DNA from: Petrolisthes cinctipes
Lineage: Eukaryota; Arthropoda; Malacostraca; Decapoda; Porcellanidae
Direction: 5' to 3'
DNA: 64,000 nt
NCBI GenBank assembly: GCA_033782935.1
Contig: JAWQEG010001429.1
Location: 902,001-966,000 of the forward strand
The translations under genes and the position numbers were made by a program. Positions 45,245-56,926 of this stretch are shown one piece after another. Under the pieces are notes generated by a model. It ran no database searches. It was not told the origin of the DNA and was given only the letters and a program-made list of their open reading frames with translations. Numbering within the stretch: position 1 is the stretch's first letter; each line of letters starts with the position of its first letter.

Positions 45245-48200
45245 AAGGTCATAAAGTTTTGTCTACCTCAGAAAACTCATTAGTTTGTTTATAATATTCT
45301 TGTCATCTGACAGAATATTTTCTATGGTGAAAGCCATTTTCTTAACTTGAAAATATTATTTAATTTTTCTTCTTTGATGTTCAAATTTTGTACAAAAAAT
45401 TATTGAGTGACTGATAGACATTATAGAGTTACATACTTGGCACTCGGGGGAAAATTGTCTGTTGATATAGGGTTCGAGGTGGGTGAACCATGTGGCATTG
45501 ACCCGAAGACGAGCCAACACCACCTCATCCCTGCGACTATGCCATGATGACGTAGCCCAGGGTTCAATAATTTTTTTGACTTTATTACCGATGTTTAATC
45601 TGGTCCAACTGCCTTTGCAACAGGAGATGAATTCGAGACTTAATGAGGGAAACAAAACACCTGAGATCCGTACGGACTATGCTAAGGCCCAGATCAACAG
45701 TTGACCCGGCTAGTATATCAGCCTGTTCATTGCCATAGATATCATAATGTGAAGGTACCCATATTAGCTTGATTGATTTATTGGCACAAAACAGCTTACT
45801 AATGATATTACCCTGTATTTCGTTGTTAGTTGTATTTAAGGATTTAATAGCTTGAAGTGAACTTAATGAATCTGTAAAAATAACTATCCTATCGTGGGTC
45901 GTCGATAGGGCAAAATCCAAAGCTTTATTAATAGCAAAAAGTTCAGCAAAAAAAATAGATGTATGAATCGGCAGTCTGAATCTTAACTGACAGTCAGTCG
46001 ACAACACACCTGAACCCACACATTCATCCGTCTTGGAGCCGTCGGTATACAGATGGAAATATGAAAGATGTTGAACAATTATCTCACGAAACCTCTGGTG
46101 TACCTCCACCTTCGGAACCCGGGATTTAACCCCTGGTAGCCAGGAATCCACAATAGTGAAGGGGGGTGTTACCCAGGGTGCAATATTTACTAAAACCAGG
46201 GAATCGATTGTTGATAATTCTATACCGACACACTCTATGAGGTCATGGAGTCTTGCTCTGAGGGATCCCACGCGAGTGCCCTCCGGGGCCGTGCGACGCC
46301 CAGGCGGATAACTCGGCCCTTCCGGGGGCCTATCGCCATGGCCCTCCGGCTGCAAATGCCTCTCCAAGGTATTACCGGGAGGATGACTCGGCTCCCCGGG
46401 TACCTGAACTTGGGGCCTGGTCCCCATTGGCCTCACGCCAGTGCCCTCTGGGGCGCAGAGGTTCCTGGACGGACGACTAGCGCCATGGCCCCCCGGGTGC
46501 TGTTGCCGTAGCTAGGCATTTCCGGGAAGATGACTCGGCACCCTAGATTTCTTAGCACAGTATACTAACAGTTGTTGATCTCATCTCAATCGGAGGGGAG
46601 GCACTTGTGACTCCACCTCTAGACGCTCGATTCGAGTGCAACGTAGGGCTCCAAGACACACACGCAAACACGCATTCTGCACAACATCCAAACCTTTCAA
46701 TACAGACTCAGATGCCGAACCATACACTATTGACCCATAATCTACTCTAGATCTAATCAGGGATTTATATAGCATTAGCAATGACTTCCTATCTGCTCCC
46801 CATTGAGTACCAGAAATGCACTTCAGCAAATTGAGTGCTTTTAAACATTTAATTTTTAACTGACTGACATGGACTCGCCATGTCAGTCGACTGTCAAAAT
46901 GCAGTCCAAGAAATTTAGTAGATTTTTGAATAGGTAGGGGGTTGACACCCATAGTCAGCCGGACGTCTGGCTTCTTCCTATGAGTAAAAGTAACCCCTAC
47001 ACTCTTTCTTACTGAAAACTTAAAACCCCACTGGAGGCCCCAATTTTGAATCAAATCCAGTGCCAATTGGATCCGAGTTGCCGAAAACTCTGCATTACAG
47101 CTGGAGTGCCATATCTCACAGTCGTCGGCGTACAGTGAGTATTTAAGATTTCGAGGAGGAGCTGGTAGAATGTCATTGATCATACATAGAAATAAGGTCG
47201 GAGACAGAACACTCCCCTGGGGGACCCCATTTGCCTGGACAAATATGTCCGAGAAAATTACCGTGTCCGAAAAAAGCTTGACAGAGAAAGTTCTGTCAGA
47301 AATGAAATTCTTAACAAAAAAGGGCAGGTTACCGCGTAATCCCATCGCATATAGTTTCCTGAGGAGGCCATGTCGCCAAGTCATGTCGTAGGCTTTTTCA
47401 ATGTTTAAAAATACTGCAATCAAAAATTGTTTTTTGGCAAATGCCTCTTCAATTTGAACTTCCAGGTTCACTAGCTGATCGAGCGTCTGGCGACCTTTAC
47501 GGAAGCCACACTGCTCGTCAACCAGCAAATTCCTGGAATTTAAGAAATGCAATAGCCTACGATTAACAATTCGTTCCATGACCTTGCATAAGCAACTTGT
47601 GAGCGCAATAGGGCGATACAATGAAGTCGATCTGGGGTCCCCCCCTCCTCTCGGTATGAGAATGACATGTGCAAAGTGCCACGAGTTTGGAAAGGTGTGA
47701 CCGCTCCAAATTTCGTTAAACACCTGAAACATCTTGACCATGGAATCATGATCAAGATGCTTTATCATCTCATACCGAATCTCATCGGGTCCTGGGGATG
47801 TTCCACTACAGGCTCCTAGGGCTTGGACAAGCTCTTGCATTGTTAGATCACTGTTGTAATCTAATTCATCTCCTATGGCAAAGTCAATATGCTGCAGCTC
47901 TGATTCTTCCTTGATGGGCAGGAAAGCTGGATGGTAATTTTCAGAGCTGCTAGCAAAAGAGAACTGCCTGGCGAGGGCGTTAGCAATGTCTCTAGGTTCG
48001 TCATAATTGATGTTATTAAAAGAGATGTTGGTAATTTTATTTGATATTTTTTTCTTATTTAATTTTCTTACAGTGGACCAGACTTGGGATATTGATGTTT
48101 CACTGTTTATGCTAGAGACAAAGCATCGCCAGGAGTCTCGTTTGGCTTGTCTGATGGTTCGACGAGCCCTAGCTCTCGCAAGTTTATACTTGCGAAAGTT

Positions 48201-49148
48201 CTCATCACCAATGTGATTTTTGAAAAGCCTGTAGGCTCTATTCCTCTCACACAGTACCCTGCGGCAATCTGGCATCCACCATGGAACTCTATGCTTTTCG
48301 CTATCTACCGAAGTCTTAGGAATTGTTGCCATTGCGGCTTTGAGGATATTATCTTGAATATTATTTACTTTATCATCAATGGTTTCTCCAACAATTTCAA
48401 TATTGACACCCTTTGTGAAGGATTCCCAGTCTGCTTTATTTACGTTAAATTTAGGTGCTGAAGGCTCTTTAATAGTGTCGCTTTTAAATGTAATCACAAT
48501 AGGAAAATGATCGCTTACCAATGAGTCATCAATGGGTAGCCACTGGCAAGAGGCTGCAATTGATGGGGAGACCAGAGATAGGTCAAGGACGCTAAAATTA
48601 CCAGTATTATCATCAACTCTCGTCGGACTACCGTCGTTCAGAAGAACCAAATTGGAATCACTGATTAGCCTAGCCATCTGTTCCCTCTTTCTGTCATCCT
48701 GCAGGGAACCCCATAACGTATGATGAGCATTAAAATCACCTACAATTAATTTTCTACAGGGCAGACTGTCCTATAGATCAAAAACATCATCATAAGTTAC
48801 TGTATCAGGAGGACAGTAGACAGAACAGATAGTCAGGTAGGTGCCACCGAATTTTACTCTGCAAGCGACACTTTCCAGAGGAAAATTACAGGGCACATCA
48901 GTGAAAGGGAGGTTATGGCGGATGTAGATTGCCACTCCACCTCCTCCCCTCCCCCCACGGTCCCTCCTAATTAAACTGTAGTTCCGAAGCTGAACAACCT
49001 CGTCTTCGACTTGGTCGTTCAGATGAGTTTCCTGAAGGGCAATAATATCGGCAGCGTAAGAACAAGCCAAAAGTTTGAGTTAATTTAATCTAGCTCTAAG
49101 ACTTCGACAGTTCCATTGGAGTATGGTTAGTGCGAAGATTATCGCTGT
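45245..49148 (-). pseudogene. Array unit a ORF2 (EN-RT-RNase H), inactivated
   Basis: One frame holds LTILQWNCRSLRARLN, IIALQETHL, LIVGDFNAHH and SDHFPIVI (endonuclease). RT follows: SPGPDEIRYEMI, FLNIEKAYDMTW, NGVPQGSVLSPTLF and YSLYADDCEIW. RNase H follows: YTDGSKTDECVG, FAELFAINKALDFAL and IFTDSLSSLQAI. In-frame stops are at 49080-49082 (TAA), 48771-48773 (TAG), 46581-46583 (TGA) and 46512-46514 (TAG). Motif A has Asn (codon 47403-47405) in place of the catalytic Asp. A unit-a-specific extra base near 45610 and two more stops break the C-terminal CQVCNSIMSISHSIIFC zinc segment. Confidence 0.87.
46261..46542 (-). repeat. GC-rich two-unit repeat in the RT-RNase H linker (unit a)
   Basis: Two diverged units of about 134-148 bp, each with CCGAGTCATC, CCGG(A/T)AAT, GGCCATGGCG and GAGGGCACT in order on -. 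They translate to Pro/Gly/Arg-rich sequence (EPSHPPGNTLERH ... APEGTRV against VPSHLPGNA ... APEGTGV). The flanking RT and RNase H remain in one frame across it. Copies are at 52105-52386 and 57949-58230. Absent from unit d. Confidence 0.8.
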
Positions 49149-49276
49149 TTATGGGGTTTCTTGGAGCATTGTTCGTCTGGCCGAACCGTTTTGTGCTGGG
49201 AGGGAAGACCCTCTTCCTCCCCTGCACTTCCCGGGGACCTCCCGCGGGCAGGTTTCGCGACGGTAGTCTCCATCGT

Positions 49277-50398
49277 TTAAGGTTTAGAAGCTGATACGGT
49301 ATCATCAGCCTTGTGGTGCTTCTTTTGCTGGGTTGATTCAACAACTTCTAATTTCTTTGTCAAACTTTCTACTAGTAGCGTTAATTTACTTACTGTATCC
49401 TTTAATTCTTTAATTTCGTTGTCCTTTGCCTGGATAGCCACGTTAACATCTGTTGTAATTACAGGAGCAGTGGTGCCAGTCATAGCTGCAGCATAGGAAA
49501 CTGTGGGAGTTTGGTTAACCCCCTCCACCTTCCTCTTTGCATCACCATAACTAACATCATGAGCCCTCATGTATGCCATTGCTTCAGTCTCCACTTTAAG
49601 GCTCCTGCAGTCACCTGCACTTGCCTGGTGGGGGCCGCCACAATTAGCACACCTGAAGACTGTTTCTGAACACAACTCAGTCATGTGACTACCTGCACAT
49701 TTACCACAAGTGAATGAATCTTTATTGAAGCACCTCAATGCTGTGTATCCGAATTTTTGGCAACGGAAACAACGCATCGGTTTCTGAATGTATGGTCTAA
49801 CGTGAACAATTTCGTATCCAATCTTTACCGTTTCCGGAATCTGGGCTGAAGCAAAAGTCATGAAACATAAGCCAAATTTCTCTCTCTTGTTCTCTCTCAT
49901 CCTGGTCATACTTTGTACATCAACAACGCCTTGGTCCTTCATTCCTTCCAAAATGTCTGCCTCATTCAGAGCGGCCAAATCACTATGGAAAATGACGCCT
50001 TTACAGGTATTTGGCCCCACTGGAATGGTGGCTTTCACCTTCAAGTTATGAATTTGCATCAGTTTAAGGAGATCCTTAACCTGAGATGCCTTCAGTACTT
50101 TCACCAGGATACTACCATCACGCAACTTGTTAGCAGCAGCAAGACTGCCACCCACTTGACCATCAAGGACCTTTTTGACGATAAAGGGGTTTAAATTCTT
50201 GAGAGACTGCCCCTCATCTACACATCTAATATTTACATAACGAGCATTCATTGGAGGAATTTTAACATCAAGGTGTCGTTGTCTGTCTGCCGTAGGGGTT
50301 CCATTATTGTCAGCCATTGTCCTAGTTTGGTCCTTGGTCGTTAACCCCCCTCCTTGAGGAGGAGGGAGGCTAGTCGGGTGGTCATCCATCCGGGGCAT
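49277..50398 (-). CDS. Array unit a ORF1 (zinc-knuckle nucleic-acid-binding protein)
   Basis: An uninterrupted 373-codon frame. Residues about 48-205 form the conserved ORF1 region (NPFIVKKVLDGQVGGSLAAA; ETVKIGYEIVHVRPYI). Three zinc knuckles follow: C210-C213-Y218-C223, C231-C234-H238-C243 and C250-C253-H257-C264. The first has Tyr where His is expected. Residues 320-356 are a heptad-rich coiled coil (NEIKELKDTVSKLTLLVESL). The tail is lysine-rich. It would coat element RNA and accompany ORF2 protein to DNA. I chose the first ATG in the frame; MADNNG at residue 28 is an alternative start. Confidence 0.85.
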   Translation of the reverse strand: MPRMDDHPTSLPPPQGGGLTTKDQTRTMADNNGTPTADRQRHLDVKIPPMNARYVNIRCVDEGQSLKNLNPFIVKKVLDGQVGGSLAAANKLRDGSILVKVLKASQVKDLLKLMQIHNLKVKATIPVGPNTCKGVIFHSDLAALNEADILEGMKDQGVVDVQSMTRMRENKREKFGLCFMTFASAQIPETVKIGYEIVHVRPYIQKPMRCFRCQKFGYTALRCFNKDSFTCGKCAGSHMTELCSETVFRCANCGGPHQASAGDCRSLKVETEAMAYMRAHDVSYGDAKRKVEGVNQTPTVSYAAAMTGTTAPVITTDVNVAIQAKDNEIKELKDTVSKLTLLVESLTKKLEVVESTQQKKHHKADDTVSASKP

Positions 50399-51003
50399 CG
50401 GACTACGTCCGACCCCTCTCCTCGCACACTCACCTACCTCCCTTAACTATTGTATCAACCCCAAATAATGGACAATAATTTAGGGAATAAAAGTTACCTT
50501 TACTCGCCCCCCCCCCCCCATAGTGGTAGCCTGGCGGCGTTCTCCAGTACCAGCTAGGGGATCGGAGTTTGTGCGGAAGGAACTTCCCCACCACCGAACC
50601 TGCCTAATGCGAGGGGTGGTGTAGTTAGAACCCACCTCCCAAGCGAATACTGTTGCTCAGCAAAGAGACAACCGCAGGCCCAGGAGGCTCTGAGGCAGTG
50701 AGTGCTGCGGGTCTGGTGTGGGGAACAACTAACTACTATCTACCATAAACTACTGGTTGTCCTCCAGCAAAAATCAAATCACTGAAGGTGTACACAGCAG
50801 TGCAGCAAAACGCTGCAAATTTACTTTAATTTATTACTTTAACTAGGCAGAGAAACAACAGAGTACTGCTGGTAAGAGGCCTCGGTACACCAAGGTAACT
50901 CCACGAACAATACTGTATCCTGTTGTTGCTGTGCTAAACGAGGACGAGGTCTGGACGGTACAAAGTCTGGACGCATAATGGGGGAGTTCAATCACTACTC
51001 TAC
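50399..51003 (-). other. Unit a 5' UTR and junction with unit b
   Basis: About 605 bp with no coding potential, including a C13 run at about 50507-50519 (G run on the element strand). It adjoins the 3' end of unit b at CCAACAAG|TAGAGTAG on the - strand, without poly(A) or TAA repeats. An internal promoter would be expected here for an I-like element; I cannot point to one. Confidence 0.55.
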
Positions 51004-51082
51004 TTGTTGGATTTCTTGGCTATCGACCAGAGGCATATAGCCAAAAATCATTAAGCCATTGGATCCATTTTATTATATCAAT

Positions 51083-54000
51083 CTATATAAGGTCATAAAG
51101 TTTTGTCTCCCTCAGAAAACTCATTAATTTGTTTATAATATTCTTGTCATCTGACAGAATATTTTCTATGGTGAAAGCCATTTTTTTAACTTGAAAAAAC
51201 TGTTTAATTTTACTTCTCTGGATGTTATAATTATTACAAAAAATTAATAAATGACTGATGGACATTACTGCTGTGCATGATGGGCACATAGGGGGAAAAT
51301 TTCTGTTTACATAGGCCTCTAGGTGAGTTACCCATGTGGCGTTGACCCGAAGACGAGCCAATACCACTTCGTCCCTGCGACTACGCCATGATGACGTAGC
51401 CCAGGGTTCAATAACTTATTTTTACTTTATTACTGATGTCTAATCTGGTCCACTGCCTTTGCCACAGGAGATGAATTCGAGACTTAATGAGGGAAACAAA
51501 ACACCTGAGATCTGTACGGACTATGCTAATGTCCAGATCAACAGTTGACCCGGCTAGTATATCAGCCTGTTCATTGCCATAGATACCATAATGTGAAGGT
51601 ACCCATATTAGCTTGATTGATTTATTGGCACAAAACAGCTTACTAATGATATTACCCTGTATTTCGTTATTAGTTGTATTTAAGGATTTAATAGCTTGAA
51701 GTGAACTTAATGAATCTGTAAAAATAACTATCCTATCGTGGGTCGTCGATAGGGCAAAATCCAAAGCTTTATTAATAGCAAAAAGTTCAGCAAGAAAAAT
51801 AGATGTATGAATCGGCAGTCTGAATCTTAACTGACATTCAGTCGACAACACACCTGAACCCACACATTCATCCGTCTTGGAGCCGTCGGTATACAGATGG
51901 AAATATGAAAGATGTTGAACAATTATCTCACGAAACCTCTGGTGTACCTCCACCTTCGGAACCCGGGATTTAACCCCTGGTAGCCAGGAATCCACAATAG
52001 TGAAGGGGGGTGTTACCCAGGGTGCAATATTTACTAAAACCAGGGAATCGATTGTTGATAATTCTATACCGACACACTCTATGAGGTCATGGAGTCTTGC
52101 TCTGAGGGATCCCACGCGAGTGCCCTCCGGGGCCGTGCGACGCCCAGGCGGATAACTCGGCCCTTCCGGGGGCCTATCGCCATGGCCCTCCGGCTGCAAA
52201 TGCCTCTCCAAGGTATTACCGGGAGGATGACTCGGCTCCCCGGGTACCTGAACTTGGGGCCTGGTCCCCATTGGCCTCACGCCAGTGCCCTCTGGGGCGC
52301 AGAGGTTCCTGGACGGACGACTAGCGCCATGGCCCCCCGGGTGCTGTTGCCGTAGCTAGGCATTTCCGGGAAGATGACTCGGCACCCTAGATTTCTTAGC
52401 ACAGTATACTAACAGTTGTTGATCTCATCTCAATCGGAGGGGAGGCACTTGTGACTCCACCTCTAGACGCTCGATTCGAGTGCAACGTAGGGCTCCAAGA
52501 CACACACGCAAACACGCATTCTGCACAACATCCAAACCTTTCAATACAGACTCAGATGCCGAACCATACACTATTGACCCATAATCTACTCTAGATCTAA
52601 TCAGGGATTTATATAGCATTAGCAATGACTTCCTATCTGCTCCCCATTGAGTACCAGAAATGCACTTCAGCAAATTGAGTGCTTTTAAACATTTAATTTT
52701 TAACTGACTGACATGGACTCGCCATGTCAGTCGACTGTCAAAATGCAGTCCAAGAAATTTAGTAGATTTTTGAATAGGTAGGGGGTTGACACCCATAGTC
52801 AGCCGGACGTCTGGCTTCTTCCTATGAGTAAAAGTAACCCCTACACTCTTTCTTACTGAAAACTTAAAACCCCACTGGAGGCCCCAATTTTGAATCAAAT
52901 CCAGTGCCAATTGGATCCGAGTTGCCGAAAACTCTGCATTACAGCTGGAGTGCCATATCTCACAGTCGTCGGCGTACAGTGAGTATTTAAGATTTCGAGG
53001 AGGAGCTGGTAGAATGTCATTGATCATACATAGAAATAAGGTCGGAGACAGAACACTCCCCTGGGGGACCCCATTTGCCTGGACAAATATGTCCGAGAAA
53101 ATTACCGTGTCCGAAAAAAGCTTGACAGAGAAAGTTCTGTCAGAAATGAAATTCTTAACAAAAAAGGGCAGGTTACCGCGTAATCCCATCGCATATAGTT
53201 TCCTGAGGAGGCCATGTCGCCAAGTCATGTCGTAGGCTTTTTCAATGTTTAAAAATACTGCAATCAAAAATTGTTTTTTGGCAAATGCCTCTTCAATTTG
53301 AACTTCCAGGTTCACTAGCTGATCGAGCGTCTGGCGACCTTTACGGAAGCCACACTGCTCGTCAACCAGCAAATTCCTGGAATTTAAGAAATGCAATAGC
53401 CTACGATTAACAATTCGTTCCATGACCTTGCATAAGCAACTTGTGAGCGCAATAGGGCGATACAATGAAGTCGATCTGGGGTCCCCCCCTCCTCTCGGTA
53501 TGAGAATGACATGTGCAAAGTGCCACGAGTTTGGAAAGGTGTGACCGCTCCAAATTTCGTTAAACACCTGAAACATCTTGACCATGGAATCATGATCAAG
53601 ATGCTTTATCATCTCATACCGAATCTCATCGGGTCCTGGGGATGTTCCACTACAGGCTCCTAGGGCTTGGACAAGCTCTTGCATTGTTAGATCACTGTTG
53701 TAATCTAATTCATCTCCTATGGCAAAGTCAATATGCTGCAGCTCTGATTCTTCCTTGATGGGCAGGAAAGCTGGATGGTAATTTTCAGAGCTGCTAGCAA
53801 AAGAGAACTGCCTGGCGAGGGCGTTAGCAATGTCTCTAGGTTCGTCATAATTGATGTTATTAAAAGAGATGTTGGTAATTTTATTTGATATTTTTTTCTT
53901 ATTTAATTTTCTTACAGTGGACCAGACTTGGGATATTGATGTTTCACTGTTTATGCTAGAGACAAAGCATCGCCAGGAGTCTCGTTTGGCTTGTCTGATG

Positions 54001-54992
54001 GTTCGACGAGCCCTAGCTCTCGCAAGTTTATACTTGCGAAAGTTCTCATCACCAATGTGATTTTTGAAAAGCCTGTAGGCTCTATTCCTCTCACACAGTA
54101 CCCTGCGGCAATCTGGCATCCACCATGGAACTCTATGCTTTTCGCTATCTACCGAAGTCTTAGGAATTGTTGCCATTGCGGCTTTGAGGATATTATCTTG
54201 AATATTATTTACTTTATCATCAATGGTTTCTCCAACAATTTCAATATTGACACCCTTTGTGAAGGATTCCCAGTCTGCTTTATTTACGTTAAATTTAGGT
54301 GCTGAAGGCTCTTTAATAGTGTCGCTTTTAAATGTAATCACAATAGGAAAATGATCGCTTACCAATGAGTCATCAATGGGTAGCCACTGGCAAGAGGCTG
54401 CAATTGATGGGGAGACCAGAGATAGGTCAAGGACGCTAAAATTACCAGTATTATCATCAACTCTCGTCGGACTACCGTCGTTCAGAAGAACCAAATTGGA
54501 ATCACTGATTAGCCTAGCCATCTGTTCCCTCTTTCTGTCATCCTGCAGGGAACCCCATAACGTATGATGAGCATTAAAATCACCTACAATTAATTTTCTA
54601 CAGGGCAGACTGTCCTATAGATCAAAAACATCATCATAAGTTACTGTATCAGGAGGACAGTAGACAGAACAGATAGTCAGGTAGGTGCCACCGAATTTTA
54701 CTCTGCAAGCGACACTTTCCAGAGGAAAATTACAGGGCACATCAGTGAAAGGGAGGTTATGGCGGATGTAGATTGCCACTCCACCTCCTCCCCTCCCCCC
54801 ACGGTCCCTCCTAATTAAACTGTAGTTCCGAAGCTGAACAACCTCGTCTTCGACTTGGTCGTTCAGATGAGTTTCCTGAAGGGCAATAATATCGGCAGCG
54901 TAAGAACAAGTCAAAAGTTTGAGTTAATTTAATCTAGCTCTAAGACTTCGACAGTTCCATTGGAGTATGGTTAGTGCGAAGATTATCGCTGT
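51083..54992 (-). pseudogene. Array unit b ORF2, inactivated
   Basis: Same domain series as unit a. It shares all four stops: 54924-54926, 54615-54617, 52425-52427 and 52356-52358. It shares the Asp-to-Asn change in motif A (53247-53249). The RNase H reading is intact to 51408, and a one-base insertion near 51415 puts the C-terminal zinc segment (CPSCTAVMSISHLLIFC, 51083-51367) in another frame. A private change at 54909 gives Thr in place of Ala after the first stop. Confidence 0.87.
52105..52386 (-). repeat. GC-rich linker repeat (unit b)
   Basis: Identical by eye to 46261-46542. Confidence 0.8.
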
Positions 54993-55120
54993 TTATGGGG
55001 TTTCTTGGAGCATTGTTCGTCTGGCCGAACCGTTTTGTGCTGGGAGGGAAGACCCTCTTCCTCCCCTGCACTTCCCGGGGACCTCCCGCGGGCAGGTTTC
55101 GCGACGGTAGTCTCCATCGT

Positions 55121-56242
55121 TTAAGGTTTAGAAGCTGATACGGTATCATCAGCCTTGTGGTGCTTCTTTTGCTGGGTTGATTCAACAACTTCTAATTTCT
55201 TTGTCAAACTTTCTACTAGTAGCGTTAATTTACTTACTGTATCCTTTAATTCTTTAATTTCGTTGTCCTTTGCCTGGATAGCCACGTTAACATCTGTTGT
55301 AATTACAGGAGCAGTGGTGCCAGTCATAGCTGCAGCATAGGAAACTGTGGGAGTTTGGTTAACCCCCTCCACCTTCCTCTTTGCATCACCATAACTAACA
55401 TCATGAGCCCTCATGTATGCCATTGCTTCAGTCTCCACTTTAAGGCTCCTGCAGTCACCTGCACTTGCCTGGTGGGGGCCGCCACAATTAGCACACCTGA
55501 AGACTGTTTCTGAACACAACTCAGTCATGTGACTACCTGCACATTTACCACAAGTGAATGAATCTTTATTGAAGCACCTCAATGCTGTGTATCCGAATTT
55601 TTGGCAACGGAAACAACGCATCGGTTTCTGAATGTATGGTCTAACGTGAACAATTTCGTATCCAATCTTTACCGTTTCCGGAATCTGGGCTGAAGCAAAA
55701 GTCATGAAACATAAGCCAAATTTCTCTCTCTTGTTCTCTCTCATCCTGGTCATACTTTGTACATCAACAACGCCTTGGTCCTTCATTCCTTCCAAAATGT
55801 CTGCCTCATTCAGAGCGGCCAAATCACTATGGAAAATGACGCCTTTACAGGTATTTGGCCCCACTGGAATGGTGGCTTTCACCTTCAAGTTATGAATTTG
55901 CATCAGTTTAAGGAGATCCTTAACCTGAGATGCCTTCAGTACTTTCACCAGGATACTACCATCACGCAACTTGTTAGCAGCAGCAAGACTGCCACCCACT
56001 TGACCATCAAGGACCTTTTTGACGATAAAGGGGTTTAAATTCTTGAGAGACTGCCCCTCATCTACACATCTAATATTTACATAACGAGCATTCATTGGAG
56101 GAATTTTAACATCAAGGTGTCGTTGTCTGTCTGCCGTAGGGGTTCCATTATTGTCAGCCATTGTCCTAGTTTGGTCCTTGGTCGTTAACCCCCCTCCTTG
56201 AGGAGGAGGGAGGCTAGTCGGGTGGTCATCCATCCGGGGCAT
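55121..56242 (-). CDS. Array unit b ORF1
   Basis: 373 codons, the same protein as unit a, including the His-to-Tyr change at position 218 of the first zinc knuckle and the C-terminal coiled coil. ORF2 follows about 130 bp downstream. It is open and could be expressed if the element has a promoter in its 5' UTR, but its partner ORF2 is dead. Confidence 0.85.
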   Translation of the reverse strand: MPRMDDHPTSLPPPQGGGLTTKDQTRTMADNNGTPTADRQRHLDVKIPPMNARYVNIRCVDEGQSLKNLNPFIVKKVLDGQVGGSLAAANKLRDGSILVKVLKASQVKDLLKLMQIHNLKVKATIPVGPNTCKGVIFHSDLAALNEADILEGMKDQGVVDVQSMTRMRENKREKFGLCFMTFASAQIPETVKIGYEIVHVRPYIQKPMRCFRCQKFGYTALRCFNKDSFTCGKCAGSHMTELCSETVFRCANCGGPHQASAGDCRSLKVETEAMAYMRAHDVSYGDAKRKVEGVNQTPTVSYAAAMTGTTAPVITTDVNVAIQAKDNEIKELKDTVSKLTLLVESLTKKLEVVESTQQKKHHKADDTVSASKP

Positions 56243-56847
56243 CGGACTACGTCCGACCCCTCTCCTCGCACACTCACCTACCTCCCTTAACTATTGTATC
56301 AACCCCAAATAATGGACAATAATTTAGGGAATAAAAGTTACCTTTACTCGCCCCCCCCCCCCCATAGTGGTAGCCTGGCGGCGTTCTCCAGTACCAGCTA
56401 GGGGATCGGAGTTTGTGCGGAAGGAACTTCCCCACCACCGAACCTGCCTAATGCGAGGGGTGGTGTAGTTAGAACCCACCTCCCAAGCGAATACTGTTGC
56501 TCAGCAAAGAGACAACCGCAGGCCCAGGAGGCTCTGAGGCAGTGAGTGCTGCGGGTCTGGTGTGGGGAACAACTAACTACTATCTACCATAAACTACTGG
56601 TTGTCCTCCAGCAAAAATCAAATCACTGAAGGTGTACACAGCAGTGCAGCAAAACGCTGCAAATTTACTTTAATTTATTACTTTAACTAGGCAGAGAAAC
56701 AACAGAGTACTGCTGGTAAGAGGCCTCGGTACACCAAGGTAACTCCACGAACAATACTGTATCCTGTTGTTGCTGTGCTAAACGAGGACGAGGTCTGGAC
56801 GGTACAAAGTCTGGACGCATAATGGGGGAGTTCAATCACTACTCTAC
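56243..56847 (-). other. Unit b 5' UTR and junction with unit c
   Basis: Same sequence as 50399-51003, with the C run at about 56351-56363. Confidence 0.55.
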
Positions 56848-56926
56848 TTGTTGGATTTCTTGGCTATCGACCAGAGGCATATAGCCAAAAATCATTAAGC
56901 CATTGGATCCATTTTATTATATCAAT

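Noticed and set aside
46245..46511. 88-codon + strand frame in the GC-rich linker (also 52089 and 57933)
   Set aside because: Antisense shadow of the ORF2 linker repeat, identical only because the units are tandem copies.
49096..49344. 82-codon - strand frame between ORF1 and ORF2 of unit a (also 54940 and 60784)
   Set aside because: Overlaps the end of ORF1 and the start of the endonuclease in another frame; the endonuclease motif lies in the ORF2 frame.
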